Shown here: positions 61,501-64,000 of the stretch, piece after piece | Numbering within the stretch: position 1 is the first letter of the stretch | Layout of the letters: the number at the start of each line of letters is the position of its first letter | Source: Achromobacter xylosoxidans A8 | Lineage (GTDB): Bacteria; Pseudomonadota; Gammaproteobacteria; Burkholderiales; Burkholderiaceae_B | Direction: 5' to 3' | DNA length: 64,000 nt | NCBI RefSeq assembly: GCF_000165835.1 | Contig: NC_014640.1 | Span: 5,208,001-5,272,000 of the forward strand | Translations under genes and position numbers: made by a program | The notes under the pieces: model-generated | What the model saw: the letters and a program-made list of their open reading frames with translations, nothing else | Told to the model about the DNA's origin: nothing | The model's database searches: none

Positions 61501-64000
61501 GGTAGGCCACGCTGAACGCGGACGTATCCAGCGCGGTGCCGCCCGACGATTCCAGGCGGTAATGCTTGCCGTCGGGGCCGACGATGTCGCCGTTGGCATC
61601 CTCGACCAGGCTCTGCGTGCCGCTGCCTTCAATCGTGGACGGCAGCAACGCATCGTTCAATTTGCCGCTGGCTTGCAGCTGCTGCTTGAGCGCGTCCGGC
61701 ACCGAATTGATGCCGTCGTAGGCCAGGACGGTGGACACCAGCACGGGGCGCGGCGTCTCATAGACCGTCACCGGCCCGGACTTGGTGGTGTCGTTGTCCG
61801 TCAGCCAACCCAATGGGTCCCAGTCTCCGAACAGGTTGAAGCGCTTGGTGGTGTAGACCGTGGTAGTGGTCTCACCCGACGTCCAGCCCATGACCCAGAC
61901 CATCATCTGGCCGGTCTGCGGCTTGTATGACAGGGTCAGCGTGCGGCCATCCTGCAGCGTGCCGGCGGAATTCTTCAATCCGCCCGCATCGCGCTGGCCC
62001 GCAGCGTTCTCGTAGACCCAGATCCAGCTGAGCGCGAGAGGATCGGCCGGGTCGGGCGTGACCTGCACGAACTTGTTCCAGACCGTGTGCACGACATTGT
62101 TCAGGCCCTGCAGTTCGTACAGGTCCTTCTGGCCGCGCGACGTGTCGATGATTTCGATGCGGCCGCGGCGATAGGTACTGACGTCGATATCGTGCGTCAC
62201 CAGCGCGTAGGTGGTCTGGTTATCGATATGGACCGAGGCGTAGCCGTTGGCCACGACCAGGTTGCCGTTGCCCACCGACACGATCTGCCCGGTCAGCGAA
62301 ATGCTGCCCCCCGCCAGCCTGATCGGGTCCAGGATGATGGTCTGCGTGGCGTAGTCGAAGCGGCCCGTGATGGCGCCATAGCGGTTCAAGGATCCGTCCG
62401 CGCTGAACGATACGCCGTTGATGGCGTAGCCATTGCCATCCTGCAAGGCCTTGTCCTGATCGCCGCGGAACGAGCTGTCGATCTTGATGTAGGCATCGGT
62501 GACGCCGCTCTGGATCTTGCCGTCGATATTCAGCGTCAAGGCCGAAATGCTGATGGCGCCCAGGGCGAAAATTCGCGAATCCCGCGCTGCCGGATTGTCA
62601 TTCAGGTACTTCGAGAACGGATCGAGCTTGGTGTAGCCCCACTTCAGCAGCACGTTCTGCATCGTGTCATCGATGCCGGTGCTGACGCCGCTGTTCTTCA
62701 GGGCGTTGATGACGCTCTGCCACTTGTCGTTCAGGAACGTGGGATCGACGCCCGAGTTGTACCAGCCTTCGCTTTGCAGGCTGAAGTTGCCCTTGGCCAC
62801 GATGTCCAGGCTGAGCGCCTGGATGGTTCCCGACACGTTGATGCTGCCCAGCGCGTTGACCACCGACACCTTGCCCAGCGGGTTGACCACCGCGCCCATC
62901 AGGCTCAGGTCGACCGGCGCGTTCGCAATCATCTTCGCCAGGCCATTGTCCGGGTCTGACGGATCGTTCAAGGCCCCGCCGAACGGGTCCGCGGCCCAGC
63001 CGTTCTTGATCTGGCTGATGCTGACCTCGGCCGTGTCGGCCCCCGACGCGCCCTTCACGGACGCGTCGTTGACGTACAGGTGTCCGGTCTTGAAGACCTT
63101 GAGCTGGCCGTCGGACCCCGGGCGGATGATGGTGCCGTCCAGCACGACCGCGTCCCTGACGTTCATCAGCATCGGCGAGTCGTTGACGATATTGATCTGG
63201 GTGTTGGCGCGGGCGTCGATGCCCGACCGGTACACGCCGCCGGTATCAGTCGCGTTCACATAGACCGAGCCGCCGGACGCATACATATCCGGCATGTCGA
63301 TGAAGAACGTGCTGAACGAATCCAGGTAGCGGATCTGCCCGTTCTGCAGCTTCACGCCCATCTGGATGCTTTGCAGCTGCTGCTGCAAGGCGGCGATGTT
63401 GGCCTGATAGCGCGCGACGGCCTGCGGGTTCGAGGCATGCTCGGCCTGCATCCGCGTCAGCGTGCGGATCTGCTCGCTGATGACATTCTGCTGGCTGGCG
63501 TAGCGCAGCGTGGGCTGGGCGATGTCCACCGTCTTCAGCACGAAGTACAGCTTGCCGACGTTGCCGGCGGCTGTGCTGCCGAAGTTCGACTTCAGGGCGT
63601 CGCCCACCTGGGTGGCAGTCGGATTGCTCAAGTACATCCAATAGCTGCTATTGGCGTAGTCCTCCGCCGCCAGATCCAGATCGCGGCTGTTCGGGCTGTT
63701 GTAGCGGTAGTAGCTGCCGTTGTGCTCGATGATCATCCCGGCCGTGACGTTGACCTTGATGTCGCTGGCGCTGAACGCCGTCAGCTCATAGCGCACGTCG
63801 ATATTGACCGTGCCTGGCGCTCCGTCCAGGCTGGTCTTGCCCGCGCCCAGCAGTTTCTCCAGGATCGCCTTGACCGCGGGCGAATTCGAGTCGAACCGCA
63901 GAGGAGCTCCCGCAGCGGGTAGCGTGGCGCTGGTATAGCCCAGTTGCTCCAGCAGTTCGGCCGGGATGACGAACAGGTTGGCCGCATTGTTCACGCCCGC
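49568..64000 (-). CDS. Giant repeat-rich surface/secreted protein (5' end outside window)
   Basis: The frame stays open to the window edge, giving over 4,800 residues; the N-terminus and any signal are outside. From the visible N-terminus: a helical segment with predicted coiled coil near 168-212; long beta-rich regions like filamentous adhesin repeats (GSINVSGTIQALSLDIVAKG); a duplicated module of about 65-80 residues (DNA 57395-57590 and 58010-58230); a 44-residue tandem array (53690-54480); RTX-like nonapeptides (YGGAGNDRILGGLGNDLIAG); then a Pro/Ala/Gln-rich linker, a hydrophobic stretch (49691-49750) and a basic tail. The acidic Asp/Gly repeats imply calcium binding. It is likely an adhesin or biofilm matrix protein exported by the four proteins encoded downstream. 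No known catalytic domain was recognised. Confidence 0.85.
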   Translation of the reverse strand, partial: AGVNNAANLFVIPAELLEQLGYTSATLPAAGAPLRFDSNSPAVKAILEKLLGAGKTSLDGAPGTVNIDVRYELTAFSASDIKVNVTAGMIIEHNGSYYRYNSPNSRDLDLAAEDYANSSYWMYLSNPTATQVGDALKSNFGSTAAGNVGKLYFVLKTVDIAQPTLRYASQQNVISEQIRTLTRMQAEHASNPQAVARYQANIAALQQQLQSIQMGVKLQNGQIRYLDSFSTFFIDMPDMYASGGSVYVNATDTGGVYRSGIDARANTQINIVNDSPMLMNVRDAVVLDGTIIRPGSDGQLKVFKTGHLYVNDASVKGASGADTAEVSISQIKNGWAADPFGGALNDPSDPDNGLAKMIANAPVDLSLMGAVVNPLGKVSVVNALGSINVSGTIQALSLDIVAKGNFSLQSEGWYNSGVDPTFLNDKWQSVINALKNSGVSTGIDDTMQNVLLKWGYTKLDPFSKYLNDNPAARDSRIFALGAISISALTLNIDGKIQSGVTDAYIKIDSSFRGDQDKALQDGNGYAINGVSFSADGSLNRYGAITGRFDYATQTIILDPIRLAGGSISLTGQIVSVGNGNLVVANGYASVHIDNQTTYALVTHDIDVSTYRRGRIEIIDTSRGQKDLYELQGLNNVVHTVWNKFVQVTPDPADPLALSWIWVYENAAGQRDAGGLKNSAGTLQDGRTLTLSYKPQTGQMMVWVMGWTSGETTTTVYTTKRFNLFGDWDPLGWLTDNDTTKSGPVTVYETPRPVLVSTVLAYDGINSVPDALKQQLQASGKLNDALLPSTIEGSGTQSLVEDANGDIVGPDGKHYRLESSGGTALDTSAFSVAYRKFNTGVIVRNDGPHTSGGGWLRTKTTTLTQVVEKKQQELFTFYVPASQEITLSFLGSSNSDNAIYIRSNGNVTLAGNLIVGNGKTVHIEAVSASTPTSITMQGEVGIMARDVNGQMPSGASAVVNVDAIALGGAINLNIMGSNGYTRAEARNDIRLNYFSDGGASSWASLKKVASSAGTVYIEALNGIFSHASAGNDTVVSGNRIELNAGYGAIGTASKALVIHARQGFAAQAGLAGGPAGADKSIYLAQNVLNADLTLVKPVNWSNPQAAVYAELGGVHISLNGGSLLDGELADTRTATEKAYPTVTAKILAELSAQLAQYDSYWSGVRSLQTASVTLGGAGTYLSTQAEGGQYLAVSMAADEYAAVLQAAVDGQRLVRLAYNNTLNGNARTEILGYLGLVAGSGANGVYQFSFTLYDPSNPGAGPVSLASLGYTAGSQGVLYGPSYALAGAAEQSNSNLPISFTLPTGALTTQQGSDTLRLQLSADQMTQFAAKADPSIVDYAQRVLAGMRSYTTILVGGQVLSIDQILPTGSWWGSNSFDTVLIRLKSPYVGDLTTADPNGHRELNIVLSNGTDTAGAGSYTGTTDTVRPAVPAVGAIGSPQAGDQDITSAIVNAILQHNLANPNDQIGTGAGSLYANLTATAPNSAWSVVERSVVSNQLLLSGTQLGWSMPGSVSSVQAYNQWMNNAGNGLIGSEITFTIDGVSYTRRIESLSLVQADGSPANSLYNSQNHVSVTFSGAAVETKNYYIRNGLGTVVSTRLPAELVYGLTGLGKGTSSGAASLAVAYTVQRGFGASALKQGVLTSDTPTSYWGWYGSNLLPFHTYTEKSGSGAGYAEYVDMGNSFSWDLTGAGLSDSARTQLANSIKALLQSGQSISLAGLELYMTNQNGALQGHELGVYDNGTLHILTIVDANGNPLTASSSDSDWLTGRITFSGKVYAQKSQLMDLDVYKNTNVHDPAATGAYTPTLQGKTVNAGIRLVDSGFAQQSLTQFGVATLTLPGTDRLVQGQRVELSFANSTQTVIYYVQSVNGRVVTLSDSVDGAFNGGDPVTVGKILALAGNAPGAVTVRLLDAAASGASVQADNVITLTDMNIVPVTDANGQVTGYRGLQDFDRVYLNDVRLQTGKVSSLQTNVAYYVLVGANNTIQLFASKEQAVLYQQIQALNQTAEGQALAKALFTDAGITGELLRGFAAADVRGMFTVSTHLFQTQAAGSTEGLSAQLQALHEQLRNQGFDPNYLPAALDIAATKDLVKSTRNQVVYDYVVDKELAQTAEYHNYWRDRLESALGTAVSGLIAVADGSFKLANMNIVDDGTGQLRALRTGDEIYFRHSVGDVRADTAYYAVVGADGAIRLAASLADAMLYQTGAGQNDGLLALYPNLGQAITLAFDASSLNGAGVEAYTRVYSVRADAPAQTAQEIALYGQTYDAGHFFYFSTATLRNIENNLLYPVSAAINEQVFDLEGSGEGAPPADRFLNVKAGADIVLRTSGQGSIGAELGDYTLQLPSLGGLSEADRANVFDSLPEADKAILSRANAVNLAGVYHTLYRYIGPAGTMPLDRASVDFSDTSLWQRFEPLFSNDASLMLGRTLTANSAVQFLFADRFDLYQNSRDVFIYNSKMLEGATAGQRSQLQANIDAARANGVQVVDIGSGFLDPVWSQISVPYMAQDGASPQALSAGMLVGDMRDPRYLTLKLTRSLAVQAVNGVVSAYSDTTVGLDSPQGSIRLGDIHAKEGITITVSAQGGSIIGTDAGTLESVGQVSLVADKDVVGSTRDANGIYQYDGGKHLQLNLGAGHSLYVEAGGVARVSQLGAQDLNLVLAHTKGTAAGGSSYQADANLLVGQVVSAGSVTLQAGQSILNATAAGQRQYANVVLSDLSATDLAALGYTREVVLIAGKSVGQLGADLSQQGTPLLISISQGDSQAVVRASAAQGVNLYGMHSLRLGGIDVVDANGVRGDARIYALDSILNGTASGQAAVTARNVWLETLSGTIGELGSPLLTDMSGHLVASAQGSISLSQLGVHDLTLSRVESRARDEVHLASQASIVNDKTAHPGVSSSRTDAVVTGGSLYFTAGGSVGGYAQSDTAGGQVNDALIVAAVGPQATINALAGGDVALVQVGAADDAQGVSQALSMNVGRIEANNAWLVARHETGQATASGDIVLAADSVISVMGVLSLLAGNNLSVAGRGGLMPGALVQAGQRINLRVDRDDRGQAGYGKAAVADINGRLLAPQVHVYGSATGDNAITFGTTAEIGGGVDGNGALTQGVLLDVTGGSGRDRVTLLAQLIDQQDTVVRTLDGDDAVVFDTSELRGNALVQTGLGDDAVSVLNTRIAGALTVQAGEGDNVVLLDTATVGGNTAITTGSGVDQITLRDSGLSGALTVDAGDGDNTVLLDSTTVDGNVTITTGSGVDQITLRDSGLSGALTVGAGDGDNIVLLDSTTVGGNTAITTGSGVDQITLQGSGLAGTLTVVAGNGANTVLLNHATVGGNTGITTGSGVDQITLLDSRLTGALTMEAGDGDNAVLLNTVTVGGNTLITTGSGADQITLLDSGLAGALTVEAGNGDNAVLLHTVTVGGNSVITTGSGADLVTLSESDFLGHLAVDAGAGDDKVWMSRILLARGAAVQGGEGDDYIYLSARALAGGISLRGNDGNDLIVLDQLPSLTSQQGGPGVTDRVDVDAGRGVDHIIVNLNAALTSIIVNVHDSDDHSRENLADVNKLTINGTAQDESFLIRANYVARITPQGTGYADAVQRVNYDRSMTGGLRLNAVDGGNRFYIDDTGTHVVIDGGLGSDPAKRNEYQVGQLYALDRQLPQVAGADPIGTVLTTQGYLSRGNSYGMTLYGAENSSNVFRVYSNAAPLALHGGKRDDEFMVYAFKQAQAQANGERGYVVNGPVAIDGGAGLNTYTILGSEDADAFALTQEGIRGAGLNTSYQNIQRVNLDAREGNDHIYVLSTRSNVITTLIGGSGSDTFDLSGDVAGNTIVTGRGGSRDVFDGAQPVSIAAQPGELNAHGGNTLSLSVSLDASVLPRPASGQAYVSLSSAMVASALYGSLSQGTGLSSSDALAAAMQGLQGRGVLLSTDGGQTWHQSVVLAFDANGNGAQAWGAAQQVLIKVEDGTGVGLPALSLAGRDLHLSASLFTTLPGLQDVSLPPILVRVADPAYAGPANEPGKVRSPRATDQPVIAVDPATGIGYANFGDQPHDVSGIQGTLLVEGGTLDRPGYDGALHAGVGLPGESDGVLGARYDGAAPTAPANDRIRIFDDGTSAGQTGMQDQVDNLGGLGRLYDNAQAADFGRITGLGMTPGLGGAGGTVSLTGQAGTHVYDRGVIFHGVQSVNTMLGQGDDTYTVRHATVGTVTLVQGGGGNNLLVAEGGTVGGADRPVLLFGSTSQDDAYYTARPGQRQAGQALHFGAAGNNVLDARSTTQGVILYGGAGNDRILGGLGNDLIAGGGGHNTIDAGQGNNIVFGNAGMNIDLGAPMDMGAAARADLQSLAALTLVLTPEQAAGLAVGSMADGLAAGGNTIAAGDGNNIVFANFGRIVTVDPVNYLRDRGDFIDTAAPGAGARYLAGAGLRMLETINLPAGGLNTITVGAGRNALFGGMGEDLIRAAGAGGFNLIAGDGARALYTAAGRIAQFETLYSSAGGSDNLYNNGEGVMLGGMGADQLESGAGKNVMLGDNGRVVFVNDRVSLIETTDIAFGGDDILLAGPGGNYMLGGLGADKFRGDFSKDVMVGDFAAIYIDPASGRIINLIRFGQGGNTPDLITRAMENLYSWSGNFGDWPRPAFGALAGRGATDGHSGVDGRAMAARVSLGAARPDIVIERHDGGLSDYASSAAPHQVSMRTDQTVQDGGQSHAGGVQNAAPAPAPQSRPEEDSVRQDAAPAVEDAAQAAQPDARAQAEVPVSDASAAERAAMAAGVGLLGLSGALGAAGKGTVVFNSKTNTWEPKAARKRGLSVRRREPELTGIGSEDE
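51058..51207 (-). repeat. RTX-type nonapeptide repeats in the giant protein
   Basis: Encodes a run of GGxGxDxLx-like nonapeptides (GGAGNDRIL, GGLGNDLIA, GGGGHNTID, AGQGNNIVF). More scattered copies lie nearer the C-terminus, for example GGMGEDLIR, GGMGADQLE and GGLGADKFR (about 50300-50720). Such motifs bind calcium and fold as beta-rolls, common in exported proteins. Confidence 0.8.
53690..54480 (-). repeat. 132-bp (44-residue) tandem repeat array in the giant gene
   Basis: Six copies with an exact 132-base period: the ITTGSG-encoding segment recurs at 53732, 53864, 53996, 54128, 54260 and 54392. Each unit holds two 22-residue halves sharing the pattern xGDNxVLLxSTxVxGNxxITTG / SGVDQITLxDSGLxGALTV, expected to form beta-solenoid coils. 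Diverged half-copies continue on both sides (about 53520-53690 and 54480-54610). Near-identity of adjacent copies points to recent duplication. Confidence 0.9.
57395..58230 (-). repeat. Duplicated 65-80-residue module in the giant protein
   Basis: Two copies about 600 bases apart: 58010-58230 (TDMNIVPVTDANG to NTIQLFASKEQAVLYQ) and 57395-57590 (ANMNIVDDGTGQ to GAIRLAASLADAMLYQ). Both share the order MNIV, a short DxG loop, a YLND/YFRH strand, an AYYxxVGAxxxI strand and a helix ending in LYQ. They are diverged at DNA level, unlike the 132-bp array, so an older duplication. Confidence 0.7.

Overview
The window is a GC-rich proteobacterial chromosome segment, most likely from Burkholderiales, family Alcaligenaceae (Achromobacter/Bordetella-like). 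Reasons: a Bug/TctC-type solute receptor next to a CoA ligase, many LysR/IclR/TetR-controlled CoA-thioester clusters, ATGA-type operon overlaps and a strong G/C third-position bias. This placement is inference from gene content, with no database search. No tRNA, rRNA, CRISPR, insertion sequence or phage gene was seen, and no stretch over 300 bases lacks a gene.

Left part (1-5.1 kb): the tail of a LysR regulator, two tandem isochorismatase-like hydrolases ending at an intrinsic terminator, a membrane sterol-desaturase-type di-iron enzyme, a small YdcH-like protein, a LysE/ArgO amino-acid exporter with a clear promoter and operator, and a BamE-like lipoprotein.

5.2-20.3 kb, minus strand: one long probable operon of 13 genes. 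It encodes E1alpha-E1beta-E2-E3 of an acetoin-dehydrogenase-type 2-oxoacid/diketone dehydrogenase complex, a crotonase, an acyl-CoA dehydrogenase, an AMP-forming acyl-CoA synthetase, an MmgE/PrpD protein and a Liv-type ABC importer with LivM and LivG fused, ending in a TetR regulator. A perfect 16-bp palindrome lies in front of the first gene. The layout suggests uptake and CoA-dependent degradation of one substrate, identity unknown.

20.4-30.9 kb: two divergent operons around a promoter region with repeated TTATAGCGAATA elements. Leftward: Bug receptor, ADP-forming acyl-CoA ligase, crotonase, IclR regulator. Rightward: acyl-CoA dehydrogenase, PaaG-like crotonase, Ltp-type thiolase-like protein, DUF35 zinc-ribbon protein, two small hotdog-fold proteins and a second acyl-CoA dehydrogenase. 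The rightward set resembles the dehydrogenase / MaoC hydratase / DUF35-Ltp aldolase modules that shorten steroid or isoprenoid side chains.

31-38.6 kb: a LysR regulator diverges from a pxpA-BCCP-biotin carboxylase-pxpB-pxpC-NCS1 permease operon (5-oxoproline or a related lactam/amide), followed by an HD-domain phosphohydrolase. 38.7-42.8 kb: a Fur-boxed FecI-FecR-TonB receptor iron-uptake unit with an STN signalling domain on the receptor.

42.8-64 kb, minus strand: the most unusual locus. A giant repeat protein (over 4,800 residues in the window, 5' end outside) is followed without gaps by a GAF-HlyD protein, a PqqD-like/M50 peptidase/HlyD membrane protein, a shortened SecA-like ATPase and a periplasmic HlyD-like adaptor. 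This looks like a dedicated export and processing system for the giant surface protein, not a standard type I, two-partner or autotransporter system. No outer-membrane channel gene is in the window.
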